From Chitinophagaceae bacterium (GTDB lineage Bacteria > Bacteroidota > Bacteroidia > Chitinophagales > UBA10324), in NCBI GenBank assembly GCA_947474435.1, contig CANJII010000002.1, forward strand, positions 98,202-154,665: 56,464 nucleotides of DNA, written 5' to 3'. Below the pieces are notes generated by a model, which was not told where the DNA came from, made no database searches, and saw nothing but the letters and a program-made list of their open reading frames with translations. Below are positions 19,734-28,370 of this stretch, one piece after another (position 1 is the first letter of the stretch; every line of letters starts with the position of its first letter). The position numbers and the translations under genes were made by a program.

Positions 19734-20648
19734 ATGCGCAGAGCACTCATCTACTTACATATTTCTATTTTTCTATGGGGGTTCACCGGGATATTCGGAC
19801 GGGCTATTGAATTAAAAGAATTGGTGTTGGTTTGGTATCGCTTAATATTTACTGTTATTATTTTATTATTAATTCCGGCATTTTCCAGAAACATAAAAAA
19901 ACTATCATTCAAAGAGGCAAAGCGAATAATTGTTGTTGGTTTTTTGGTTGCAATACACTGGGTATTGTTTTACGGAAGTATAAAATATTCAAATATTTCT
20001 ATCGGATTAAGCTGCCTAAGCACGATTGCAGTGTTCACAGCACTTTTAGATCCGATTATCAATCACAAAAAAATAAATGTTCGCGAATTGATGCTTTCAA
20101 TTTTTGCTTTTCTTGGAATGATAGTGATTTTCAGAGTGCAGGAATTTCACCGTACAGGAATTATTTTAGGAATTGGTGCGGCTTTAATTGGCTCCTATTT
20201 TACCATTTTGAATGCAAAACTGGTTAAAGATTTCCCATCAGAAACAGTTACCTTCTATGAACTTGCAAGCGGTTTAATACTAATCACAATGGTTCTTCCT
20301 TTCTATCAATATTTATTTCCATCCTCTTCTATGATACCAACAAAAAATGATCTGATTCTGCTTTTTTTCTTCAGCGTTTTTTGCACAGTAATTCCATTCA
20401 ATTTATCGCTCAAGGCATTGCAGCATGTTTCAGCATTTACCTCTAATCTTTACATCAATCTTGAACCCATTTATGGAATTGCATTCGCATTTATATTTTT
20501 CCATGAAGAAAAAGAATTGCAACCCGGATTTTATATTGGTTCAGGAATTATACTTTCTTCAGTAGTGATATATACTGTTATCAAGTATCGAAAACAAATT
20601 TTAAATGCTGCTTCTAAAACGAAACATTTTGCATCGGGTAAAAAATAA
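19734..20648 (+). CDS. EamA/DMT family transporter
   Basis: 304 residues with ten predicted membrane helices in two EamA repeats (about 1-135 and 150-285). The first repeat opens YLHISIFLWGFTGIFGRAIEL and the second ends with NLEPIYGIAFAFIFFHEEKE, both typical of the drug/metabolite transporter superfamily. It would be an inner-membrane exporter of small metabolites; the substrate is not predictable. It is divergent from the glmM-like gene and convergent with the next gene; no operon partner. Confidence 0.9.
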   Translation: MRRALIYLHISIFLWGFTGIFGRAIELKELVLVWYRLIFTVIILLLIPAFSRNIKKLSFKEAKRIIVVGFLVAIHWVLFYGSIKYSNISIGLSCLSTIAVFTALLDPIINHKKINVRELMLSIFAFLGMIVIFRVQEFHRTGIILGIGAALIGSYFTILNAKLVKDFPSETVTFYELASGLILITMVLPFYQYLFPSSSMIPTKNDLILLFFFSVFCTVIPFNLSLKALQHVSAFTSNLYINLEPIYGIAFAFIFFHEEKELQPGFYIGSGIILSSVVIYTVIKYRKQILNAASKTKHFASGKK

Positions 20649-20661
20649 GAATGGAATTCAA

Positions 20662-21582
20662 TCAGGGTTTTTTGCCGTCATATGAAACAATTGCCAGAAT
20701 ATTAAATTCCGGAGAATAAACTAAACGATAAAAATTTTTAAATGGGGTGGTTGAAAAGTCAAATACAGTTTTCCATTGCGGGTTTTGTAGTGATGCTTCA
20801 ATTATTTTGCCATTGCTGCTTAACCATATTACATCATTGGGGCCTACCGTAAAATCTTCTTGCCCTACCGGAAGTTGTATTTCGCCTTTATAAACATTCC
20901 GTTCAAAATCATATACCCTGATTTTCCAATCAATTGAATCATATTTTTTCACATAATACATTATGTCACGATTTCGTGCCTTTTGAATACACCGACCTAC
21001 CTGATCGTCAATTTTTTGAACTACATCTGTTGAAATGTTTGCAATAGATATTGATAGATTTGTGTTCTCAGGTTTACCAATTCGAATAAGCGAAACTAAC
21101 TCTTCATCTAACCAACAATAATATCCAACATCAGTAATATCTGGAAATAATGGTTTTCCTATGCCGGCACTAAATGGAAATTGCCAAAATCGCTGTGATG
21201 TTCCATCGGGCTCAATATTGATACAACTGATAAATTTTCCATCGTAACTAATCATTGGAGAATATTCTTTATAGTATTCTGTTTTTAACACCCGTTTCGA
21301 TATTCCAGTGGCTAAATCAAATTGATAAATATCAGTTTGAGTTGAATTTTTATCTGAAACATATAATATACTATTAAGCGAAGGCACAAAAAATGGCTGG
21401 TTATCGTATCCGGGATTGTCGGTTATTTTTTTATAATTTGATACGATTAGAGAGTTTGCGGTATTTGTTTTTAATTGTAATAACCATATATCCGTTGAAG
21501 GTGGTGAATCCTGAGAAAACGACCGATAGTAAAATCCGAAAAGCGTTAAAATAGTCAGGAGTATAATTTTCATCGAACACAT
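20662..21582 (-). CDS. Secreted TolB-like beta-propeller protein
   Basis: 306 residues; the fourth codon (MKIILLTILTLFGF) may be the true start, giving a cleaner signal peptide ending RSFSQ. The body has WD40/TolB-like repeats such as QPFFVPSLNSILYVSDKNSTQTDIYQFDLATG, YSPMISYDGKFISCINIEPDGTS and DFTVGPNDVIWLSSNGKIIEASL. It probably folds as a beta-propeller in the periplasm or on the surface. There is no T9SS tail. I do not recognise a specific function. It lies 68 bases downstream of the large CotH gene on the same strand and may be cotranscribed. Confidence 0.65.
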   Translation of the reverse strand: MCSMKIILLTILTLFGFYYRSFSQDSPPSTDIWLLQLKTNTANSLIVSNYKKITDNPGYDNQPFFVPSLNSILYVSDKNSTQTDIYQFDLATGISKRVLKTEYYKEYSPMISYDGKFISCINIEPDGTSQRFWQFPFSAGIGKPLFPDITDVGYYCWLDEELVSLIRIGKPENTNLSISIANISTDVVQKIDDQVGRCIQKARNRDIMYYVKKYDSIDWKIRVYDFERNVYKGEIQLPVGQEDFTVGPNDVIWLSSNGKIIEASLQNPQWKTVFDFSTTPFKNFYRLVYSPEFNILAIVSYDGKKP

Positions 21583-21645
21583 AGATAATTAATAATCCTT
21601 CAATTTTCAAAAATCATTGATGGAAATATCATCAATACTTGAAGG

Positions 21646-24177
21646 TTATTTCAAAAGGGTTATATCACCGCTTTTTATTACCTCTGTCCCATCATACAAA
21701 GTTGCTTTTAATTGATATACGAGCACTTCAGTATTAAGTGAAACTCCATTAAAAGTCCCATCCCAGCCCCTGGTCTTGTCTGATGATTCAAAAACCATTT
21801 CACCTGTGCGATCATATATTTTAAAACTCATGGCAGCTATGTTATTGAAATAATCAAAAATGAATAACAAATCATTTTTTCCATCGCCATTTGGACTGAA
21901 AGCAGTTGGAATAAACACATCAGGCACCTGAGTAATTGTAATAATTGGTGGTATAACAACCGGTGGTTCTGGTACAGGAGGTTCCTGAACAAAGTAGGCT
22001 ACAATGTTATCGGCAGAAATCAAATTTAAATTAATTGTATCTTCCGTACTTGAAGGAATTGGTGCATTTGCCATTAACTCCCAATGGTCGAAATACCAGG
22101 TAGGATTTGCAATTGCCTGAAATTTTAAATTCACTCCTCCAAAATAAGTTCCTGTCCATGGATATGCTGTTGGAATTATTGTATTGACCATCACATTTCC
22201 AGATCCGGGTGGCGAAACAGAAACAGTCAGGTCATAAGGACCGGTTAAATTATAACATCCGATTAATGCGCTATCAATAAATGCACATCTGTTCGAAATA
22301 AAATTATGCAGGTTGGTTACATTATTTTGCCAATCAGCCACTGTTCCTCCCCATCTTGCAATTTGATTTGGCATTTCCGGCGCAATTACATTTATCATTG
22401 AATCTAATAGCCCAACAGTTGCCGGACATGATAAACAAGTGTTCATTAAATCAGCATATCGGTTAATGTAGGCATCTTCAAAGTCAGGATTCGCCAATAA
22501 TTTATTTAATATATCCATTGATGCCATCCAATATCCTGAATTACTATAACTGCCTTGTAAATCACAAGGGTCAGCATTCCAGCCTGTGGTTGGCCATCCG
22601 GTAAAATTTTGTCCTAAATTCCAGGTATTATCTTCATCCCATAGAACATAACGCCATTTCTTTTTATTACCGGCTGGATTTCTACCTCTCCACCACATGG
22701 TATTCCAGTTAATCCAATCTGAATTCACTGCATAAGTATTCAGAATTGTGTAATCAATTACATTATTAATATTCAATTTAGAATCTACATAATCGTAGTT
22801 GGTTTGAATAGCTAAGTTATTGGCCATAATAAAATTATATAAATTCGACCATGCGGTGTCAGAGCCATATTGAACAACTCCACCACCCCAGAATCTTAAT
22901 AAATCAATGTTGTTTTTATCCTGATTATAATAATATTCAGTATAGCCTGCATGACTCATGCGCTCTCTGATTTCATACACTCCCCAATATTGACCATTGA
23001 GATAAACTATACAGGAGTGATTGGTTCTTTCATCTGTTTCAAGATGGGCATTTTGCGATAAAGTGTGTGTAAATGCATCCCGAATATGACAACTGGCTGA
23101 AGGTCCGAATGGATAATTATCTGATGCTGCTGCCTTTAATATAACACGATCAAATTCAGAACGGTCAGTTATATTCGGATCAAAAATCGGGGAGGTGATT
23201 GCGTAACTGCATCCATAACGGTCTTCGCAAACAAAGTCAACACCTCTTTGATCATAGGCCCAAGAATCATTTCCATGGGGATTAACCTCACCATCGACCT
23301 CGTATAGAAAAGCTCCGGCTGGTGTAAAATATTCGTATGTTGTATAATTAGCGGCTGTACTCCAACCACCCGTTGTAACTAAATTTTCGCAATCGAGTGA
23401 CCCCAATGAAACCACATTTAAAGTAGTATTCAGATTAATAAAATAAGTATTGGTTTCAATAAATGAAGCTGGTGTACCAACCGTACTGAATGCTTTTGCT
23501 TTTATCAAAGTGGTTACTGCAATATTTAATGGTCCAGCGTAAAGCGTTGACGCTGCTGTAGGCTCTGAGCCATCAGTAGTATATCTGATTTCAGTACTTG
23601 AGGTTGCACAGGTAATAGTAATATTCTGAGCTCCTGCATAATTACCGGGAGCTAAATTAAAAACAGGTTTTGCTACATAATCTGATTGCGCTCCGGCATT
23701 GCTTGCATTTGGTGTAGGGGTTGTAAACAATGACCATGTGCCTGCACCATTTGTTGTTCTGCCTCTCGAATGATTTGCCTGTGCAGGATTTAGAATCAAC
23801 TGATCAATTATGGTTCCACTTGAATTTGATAAAACAATTTCTTCAGGTTTTGTTTGTGTGAGCGAAAAATTAGTATGAAAATTTGGTCCGGCCGACTGAT
23901 CATTTTTTGATGCCCATACTATCACAGTTCCATTGGCTGGAATACTGCCACCTGTAAATTGCCATTTAGTTGGGTTAGTTGATTTATCACTTAAATAAAA
24001 TCCGGAAAGATTTACAGTGGCACCGGTAGTATTATATAATTCAATCCAATCTTCATTGGCACCGAAATTATCGGTTACCGTTGTAAAGTTTGAACACGAA
24101 TATTCGTTAATAACCAATTGGGCAAATGAACCTTTAAATCCGAACAGGAGAATCAGTAAAAAAGCGATTTTTTTCAT
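21646..24177 (-). CDS. Large secreted protein: lamin-tail, chitobiase-like and CotH kinase domains, T9SS type B tail
   Basis: 843 residues. Domains in order: signal peptide (1-19); lamin-tail-like Ig fold (20-140; VINEYSCSN, EDWIELYNTTGATVNLSGFYLSD); chitobiase/FN3-like domain (175-245; PVFNLAPGNYAG, STEIRYTTDGSEPT); CotH-like domain (about 300-620; LNGQYWGVYEIRERM, KWRYVLWDEDNTW, the latter carrying the conserved D-x-D kinase motif); a Pro-rich linker (PVPEPPVVIPP); and a CHU_C tail (FIPTAFSPNGDGKNDLLF ... SGDITLLK). CotH-type kinases phosphorylate proteins in Bacillus spores; activity in Bacteroidota secreted forms is untested. It is a likely cell-surface or matrix protein. Confidence 0.87.
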   Translation of the reverse strand: MKKIAFLLILLFGFKGSFAQLVINEYSCSNFTTVTDNFGANEDWIELYNTTGATVNLSGFYLSDKSTNPTKWQFTGGSIPANGTVIVWASKNDQSAGPNFHTNFSLTQTKPEEIVLSNSSGTIIDQLILNPAQANHSRGRTTNGAGTWSLFTTPTPNASNAGAQSDYVAKPVFNLAPGNYAGAQNITITCATSSTEIRYTTDGSEPTAASTLYAGPLNIAVTTLIKAKAFSTVGTPASFIETNTYFINLNTTLNVVSLGSLDCENLVTTGGWSTAANYTTYEYFTPAGAFLYEVDGEVNPHGNDSWAYDQRGVDFVCEDRYGCSYAITSPIFDPNITDRSEFDRVILKAAASDNYPFGPSASCHIRDAFTHTLSQNAHLETDERTNHSCIVYLNGQYWGVYEIRERMSHAGYTEYYYNQDKNNIDLLRFWGGGVVQYGSDTAWSNLYNFIMANNLAIQTNYDYVDSKLNINNVIDYTILNTYAVNSDWINWNTMWWRGRNPAGNKKKWRYVLWDEDNTWNLGQNFTGWPTTGWNADPCDLQGSYSNSGYWMASMDILNKLLANPDFEDAYINRYADLMNTCLSCPATVGLLDSMINVIAPEMPNQIARWGGTVADWQNNVTNLHNFISNRCAFIDSALIGCYNLTGPYDLTVSVSPPGSGNVMVNTIIPTAYPWTGTYFGGVNLKFQAIANPTWYFDHWELMANAPIPSSTEDTINLNLISADNIVAYFVQEPPVPEPPVVIPPIITITQVPDVFIPTAFSPNGDGKNDLLFIFDYFNNIAAMSFKIYDRTGEMVFESSDKTRGWDGTFNGVSLNTEVLVYQLKATLYDGTEVIKSGDITLLK

Positions 24178-24254
24178 TCAAGGTTTAGCTTTTAATAATC
24201 GTGTGAAATTAATTCACCATCAATAATTAACCAAAGACATTCCGTTAATATAAT

Positions 24255-25310
24255 TCACATCTTTCTTACACCAACAAATTCATTTATGTTAACCGAAAGC
24301 GACAGGTTGTTTTGTCCTCCTGAAATATTATAAACAGAATAGCTATAGCCGAAATTTATTTTTTTAACTTCCAATTGAAATCCAAAAGAAAAACCTGCTA
24401 AACTTTTCCGGATTTCATAAGCCAGCTCCTGGCGGCGCTGATGGTTATAACCAATGTCTAATCTCAAAAATTTTCCGGCATCTATTTGCAACGCCAGATT
24501 TGCATGCCGTGCAATTTTATCGAAAGTATATTTCTTCACTTTCAATTCGGTTGAATCAACTATCAGCTGTTGTTGTGTTTCAACTTTCGGATACCGTATA
24601 TCAAATTGATTTAAATCGTGAACATTTAAAAATAAAGTGAATGGTGTGTGAATTAATTTTTTACTGGTGCCCGCCTGTAAATCAAATGGAAGTTTACTTG
24701 ATGAAGTTTCTGTAAAATCCTTTACAACCACTCCGGCATTTTTGATTACGACTCCGGCTGTAATACCTTTTGTGGTATCCTGAAAAATCAATCCTGCATC
24801 CATTGCAAAACCATCTGCTTTGTAATTTTCAATAGCTGAATGAACATATTTTACCGATGCTCCATAATTAATTTTATCAGTAAGGCTATTGGAGTAACCC
24901 GCAGTTAACGCAAAGTCTTTTCCATAAAATGTTTTGCCTAAATCGTAGCCATTTTCATCCGTATTTTCAAATACACCATAATCTAAAAACTGAATTCCCA
25001 AACCGAAATTCCCGCGCTTTTTAAATGAATAAGAAAAACCTGCAACCGTGTTTTGAATTTTACCGGATAGCGGAGTGTAATTGAAAAAGAAACTATTGTT
25101 ATTTCTTACATCCAATGTAGCAGGGTTTTGAAAAAAATATGCGCTCTCTTTATTCCAGGTTGCAAGGTCTTGCCCACCTAATGAAGCAACATGAGATGAA
25201 GTTGGAAATGTGAGTGATAAAAACGATTGCTGCCCGGAGGTTTGTGCTGATAATTCAGATTGAAAAAAAATTGTAAGAAAGGTAACCGTAAGCAGTAATG
25301 ATATTTTCAT
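24255..25310 (-). CDS. porQ: Type IX secretion system protein PorQ
   Basis: 351 residues with a signal peptide (1-22, ending ELSAQ). The start of the mature protein (SFLSLTFPTSSHVASLGGQDLATW), the NPATL motif, FFFNYTPLSGKIQNTVAGFSY and the repeated beta-strand pattern match PorQ, an outer-membrane FadL/PorV-like barrel of the T9SS attachment complex. With PorU and PorV elsewhere it would help process and anchor T9SS cargo, such as the many tail-bearing proteins in this window. It lies 77 bases upstream of the CotH-type cargo gene on the same strand. Confidence 0.87.
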   Translation of the reverse strand: MKISLLLTVTFLTIFFQSELSAQTSGQQSFLSLTFPTSSHVASLGGQDLATWNKESAYFFQNPATLDVRNNNSFFFNYTPLSGKIQNTVAGFSYSFKKRGNFGLGIQFLDYGVFENTDENGYDLGKTFYGKDFALTAGYSNSLTDKINYGASVKYVHSAIENYKADGFAMDAGLIFQDTTKGITAGVVIKNAGVVVKDFTETSSSKLPFDLQAGTSKKLIHTPFTLFLNVHDLNQFDIRYPKVETQQQLIVDSTELKVKKYTFDKIARHANLALQIDAGKFLRLDIGYNHQRRQELAYEIRKSLAGFSFGFQLEVKKINFGYSYSVYNISGGQNNLSLSVNINEFVGVRKM

Positions 25311-25516
25311 GGGCGGGTAAAAATCGGAAATGAAACGGAAGTTTTGAATAATTATTATTTGTTGAAGTTCTTCTTGCTTTGAAATATATAAAGAGGTAAA
25401 CTTTTTTTTAAAAATTCCGGGAAGTTTGTTTCTTGAAAAAAAATGTCAATAACAAAAAATTCAAACTCATGTATGTGAAAATTAAATTATAAGCTGAAGA
25501 TGAATTTAATTTTTTG

Positions 25517-26101
25517 CTACCTGATACCAAGCCATCTGCCAATGTAAGTTGAGTTACCACCTTCGCGAAACACTCCTGCATTGGCAACTTTAATATCTTC
25601 AATGGAATAAAATGCTGTGGAATCGTATTCTGAAATCAGTTGCACCACCTCTTTCACCGTTTTTCTTTTCACGACCATGTATATCATTTTTACCGGACCC
25701 TTAGCGCCATATGCATCTACTATTGTAACTCCGTGCTTTGCATCAACCATTGCCTTAATTAATTCGTCTGAATGTTTGTGCGTGATAATGCGAACTACCT
25801 GAAGGCCGAGTGCAATTTTACTTTCTACTACCAAACCAATATAAGTTCCGGCTGCAAAACCACCTGCCCAACCGATGTAGCAGGCAAAATTATTCAGGTT
25901 TTTCATTACCTGACTTACCACCACAATCCAAATCAAGACTTCAAAAAAACCGAGTATGGGAGCGAGTTTCCTATATCCTTTGCCTACCATGAGGTTGCGC
26001 ATGGTACCGAGTGTTACATCACATACACGCGAAAAAAAAATCATTAAAGGCAAACCCAACCAACTGTAAAAATCGAACCCTGCACTAATCTGTAACAACA
26101 T
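25517..26101 (-). CDS. DUF2179 / UPF0316 family membrane protein
   Basis: 194 residues. Three N-terminal membrane helices (about residues 15-35, 48-65, 70-90) contain RVCDVTLGTMRNLMVGKGYRK, then a cytosolic DUF2179-like domain (VRIITHKHSDELIKAMVDAKHGVTIVDAYGAKGPVKMIYMVVKRK, with the IKVANAGVFRE end). This layout is the UPF0316/YebE family; the function is not established. A shorter overlapping open frame on the same strand (25408-25602) reads through a different frame and is not believed. Confidence 0.85.
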   Translation of the reverse strand: MLLQISAGFDFYSWLGLPLMIFFSRVCDVTLGTMRNLMVGKGYRKLAPILGFFEVLIWIVVVSQVMKNLNNFACYIGWAGGFAAGTYIGLVVESKIALGLQVVRIITHKHSDELIKAMVDAKHGVTIVDAYGAKGPVKMIYMVVKRKTVKEVVQLISEYDSTAFYSIEDIKVANAGVFREGGNSTYIGRWLGIR

Positions 26102-26430
26102 TTTTAATAAATTAATATGAAAAGCGAAAATAGACTTCAGCTATACCGAACAATCCTGATAATTGAAATGAGTTTAACTATAAGTTGTGTATAGTTCAGC
26201 TTTTAGTGCTGATAAAGAATATTTTCTTAAGTTTTTTCAACATTCATATTTAGAAACAATACCCGAATCTGTAATTGAATTTGATATTACAATTTTCCTC
26301 TCGCCCGTGTCTCCCGCTGCCAATTGTTTTGAGCTGTGCGAAACACAGGTGCTTTAATGTTAAGTCGTAAATAGTTGTCTCATCAATCATTTTATGTTTT
26401 TAGTTCATACCTGTTGCCGAAATTAGTGCA
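26102..26430. other. Gene-free stretch of about 330 bases
   Basis: No open frame with coding character is seen on either strand. It holds a short 7-bp inverted repeat (AACTATA / TATAGTT near 26175) without a T run, so I do not call a terminator. It lies just downstream of the poly-G gene and could contain decayed sequence, but nothing is recognisable. Confidence 0.4.
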
Positions 26431-26769
26431 TCATTGTTTTACAAACTTTCGCACACACCACTCATCCTTCATTTTCACTCTTAGGAAATAAATACCCTGT
26501 GGTATTGCATCTATATTTATTTCAACTTTGCTTTCGTTTGATACATAGTTTTTATTTAAAATTATTTCGCCTAACACATTACTGACTTTCACTGCGTGAA
26601 TACTTTCATTGGTTTCAATAGTTATTTTTTCTGTTGCTGGATTTGGATAAATCTCAACAATTAATTCTTTATTCTCAATTTCATTTATCGCGGTTGTATC
26701 AATTAAAAAAGTATCAGGATAATCCATTAACCTCACAATTCCTGGAGCTATATTTCCATCAATTTCATA

Positions 26770-26779
26770 CCCCCCCCCC
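26770..26779 (-). repeat. Poly-G10 tract inside coding sequence (frameshift site 2)
   Basis: Ten consecutive C on the plus strand are ten G in the coding strand. The preceding frame gives Tyr-Ala-Gly-Gly-Gly-Val and then stops; nine G would give Tyr-Ala-Gly-Gly-Gly-Tyr and join the tail domain, matching YSGGGF in the paralog. Confidence 0.95.
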
Positions 26780-27123
26780 TGCATAAAGTATGCTATCATA
26801 AACAGCGAAAGAATTGGTTACTCCTAATAAAATATTATCTCCAACTGTACTCCATTGATTGTTTACCCATTTTCTTATAAAATCCCCATTAATTGAACCA
26901 AATGGACCTCCAATATATAATACACCATCCCAACTATAAACCGCATATACATCAGCAGATGCCCCCATAGCAAACCAATTCATCCCATCGTAACCACAAA
27001 TATTATTAACCATTAAACTGCCACCGGCAGGTCCAACAAAGTAACCACCCACTATCAAATCACTATCGTGCACACACAAAGCTTTAACGGATGCAACTTG
27101 TGTTGGAGCGTTAGCATCAATTA

Positions 27124-27134
27124 CCCCCCCCCCC
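27124..27134 (-). repeat. Poly-G11 tract inside coding sequence (frameshift site 1)
   Basis: Eleven consecutive C on the plus strand are eleven G in the coding strand. The N-terminal frame reads Val-Gly-Gly-Gly-Gly-Asn-stop; ten G would read Val-Gly-Gly-Gly-Val and continue. The paralog has Leu-Gly-Gly-Gly-Leu at a comparable repeat turn. Confidence 0.95.
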
Positions 27135-27804
27135 AACATCACTCCATGTTGTGTCATTCCATGCAGCAACACTATGCACAAAAACACCGCCTGCCTGATT
27201 AAAATTGCCTCCAACTATTAATTTATCGTTCCACACACACATGGCGCTTACATCGCCGGGGAATTGAGTGCACCAAATGCCACCGCCCGGCTCACTCCAG
27301 TTTGCGCCATCGTAGCAGGCTATGAAGGTTGCAGGTATACCATCTACATTGGTAAATCTGCCGCCTGCATAGAGTTTGTTGTGGTAAACGCAGAGGCAGG
27401 AAACACCGCCATCATTCATATAACCAGCGGATGCCCAGGTTGTGCCTGATAAATTGTAAGCAACATTTCCGGTATTTTGGTTTGTTGTTCCAATAAAAAT
27501 TTTACCTTGAAAAAAACCTAATACTTTTGTGGATGGATTTGAATTAAAATTTGTGTTTGTTGTCCAATTCTGACTATCCCAATTCACTACTCCTGAACAT
27601 CCAATTGTATCATCTGCCTCATTAAAGTTTCCTGATGCATATAATAAATGATTTATTGTATCATTTAAAAGTGAAACTACAACTTCTCCAGTTCCCACTT
27701 GTCCTAAACCGCCGCCTACCCGATGCCAATATTGCTGCGAGTATGAATTAAAATTCATAAACAACAATAACACTGAAATTATTTTTATAGAAGGTTTCAT
27801 AATT

Positions 27805-28188
27805 TTAATGTTGAATAGTGATTGATTGCTTAATAATTTCTTTATCTGTATTTAATACAACAATGTAAACTCCATCCACCCATTTTTCTTTTATTAACTT
27901 TTTATAATTACTTGAAATATCAATATTCAGTTCAATAATTTTTATACCAAGTGAATTTATGATTTGCAACACTCCATTAGCATAATTTTTATTCCCGATG
28001 ATACTGATGTTCACTTCATTACTTGCCGGATTTGACAAAGCAATTATATTATTCATAGTAGCTGGTTGGGTTAGTGCGAAATTCCAATTCATCATATCAT
28101 GCAATAAAACCTTACTGAAATTTTTTTCATCATCGGTTTCAATTCTATAAATGTAAGAACATATTGGTGAGCGTACAGAATGATTCAT
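27805..28188 (-). CDS. Orphan T9SS type A tail (probable truncated gene remnant)
   Basis: 127 residues, with no signal peptide. The C-terminal two thirds are a Por-secretion tail (IIALSNPASNEVNISII ... KIIELNIDISSNYKK ... GVYIVVLNTDKEI ... QSITIQH). The first 45 residues (YIYRIETDDEKNFSKVLLHDMM) look like the end of a larger lost domain. Without a signal peptide it cannot reach the T9SS, so it is probably the 3' end of a deleted gene. It stops 4 bases before the ATG of the poly-G propeller gene. The same arrangement occurs at 49513-49752. Confidence 0.6.
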   Translation of the reverse strand: MNHSVRSPICSYIYRIETDDEKNFSKVLLHDMMNWNFALTQPATMNNIIALSNPASNEVNISIIGNKNYANGVLQIINSLGIKIIELNIDISSNYKKLIKEKWVDGVYIVVLNTDKEIIKQSITIQH

Positions 28189-28251
28189 ATCATCATTTAA
28201 AAATATTGTTGCAATTTAGTTATGAATAAAGAATCCCTTATAATAAAAAAT

Positions 28252-28285
28252 AAAAAAGCATCATTCATTTCTGAACAATGCTTTT
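28252..28285 (-). terminator. Intrinsic terminator of the NtrC-type regulator gene
   Basis: On the minus strand a 14-bp stem (AAAAGCAT plus six more pairs including two G-U) closes on a GAAA tetraloop and is followed by a T run. It lies 85 bases past the regulator stop codon. Confidence 0.8.
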
Positions 28286-28305
28286 CAAAAAAAAATATTC
28301 GCACC

Positions 28306-28359
28306 GCAGGGTCTCCGACTTTAGGTCCGGAGTCGTGGATCTGAATACAGTAACCCTGC
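28306..28359. repeat. Nested palindrome (REP-like or structured 3' UTR element)
   Basis: A 54-base GC-rich block in AT-rich surroundings. The outer arms GCAGGGT (28306-28312) and ACCCTGC (28353-28359) pair fully; inside, CTCCG (28313-28317) pairs with CGGAG (28328-28332) to make a compact hairpin around a TTTA loop. It sits between the regulator stop codon (28371) and its terminator (28252-28285). No second copy is seen in the window. It could be a REP-like repeat or an RNA element. Confidence 0.7.
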
Positions 28360-28370
28360 TAAGACAAAAT

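Larger units (their letters stand above)
26431..27800 (-). pseudogene. Surface beta-propeller protein with T9SS tail, frame interrupted at two poly-G tracts (phase-variable candidate)
   Basis: Three open frames on the minus strand (27117-27800, 26765-27214, 26431-26799) make up one gene. Signal peptide MKPSIKIISVLLLF ending SYSQ; then propeller repeats of the form 'LyaGG.F......iA.wdG..W..GGG' (KLYAGGRFTNVDG, KLIVGGNFNQAGG, LIVGGYFVGPAGG); then a type A sorting tail (VEIYPNPATEKITIE ... GIYFLRVKM ... VRKFVKQ). The frame shifts at G11 (27124-27134) and G10 (26770-26779), each within a GGG turn. G10 and G9 would give an uninterrupted 455-residue protein that aligns throughout with the 443-residue paralog at 48178-49509. 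As written it makes a truncated, untailed product. Confidence 0.82.

Noticed and set aside
25408-25602. 64-codon minus-strand frame overlapping the DUF2179 gene
   Set aside because: It overlaps the 3' end of the DUF2179 gene in another frame and ends in low-complexity sequence.
26102-26430. Possible IS or gene remnant in the gap after the poly-G gene
   Set aside because: No terminal repeats, target duplication or coding similarity could be seen.
28301-28360. tRNA-like fragment at the nested palindrome
   Set aside because: Only 54 bases, with no T-loop GTTCGA motif and no anticodon arm; it does not fold as a tRNA.
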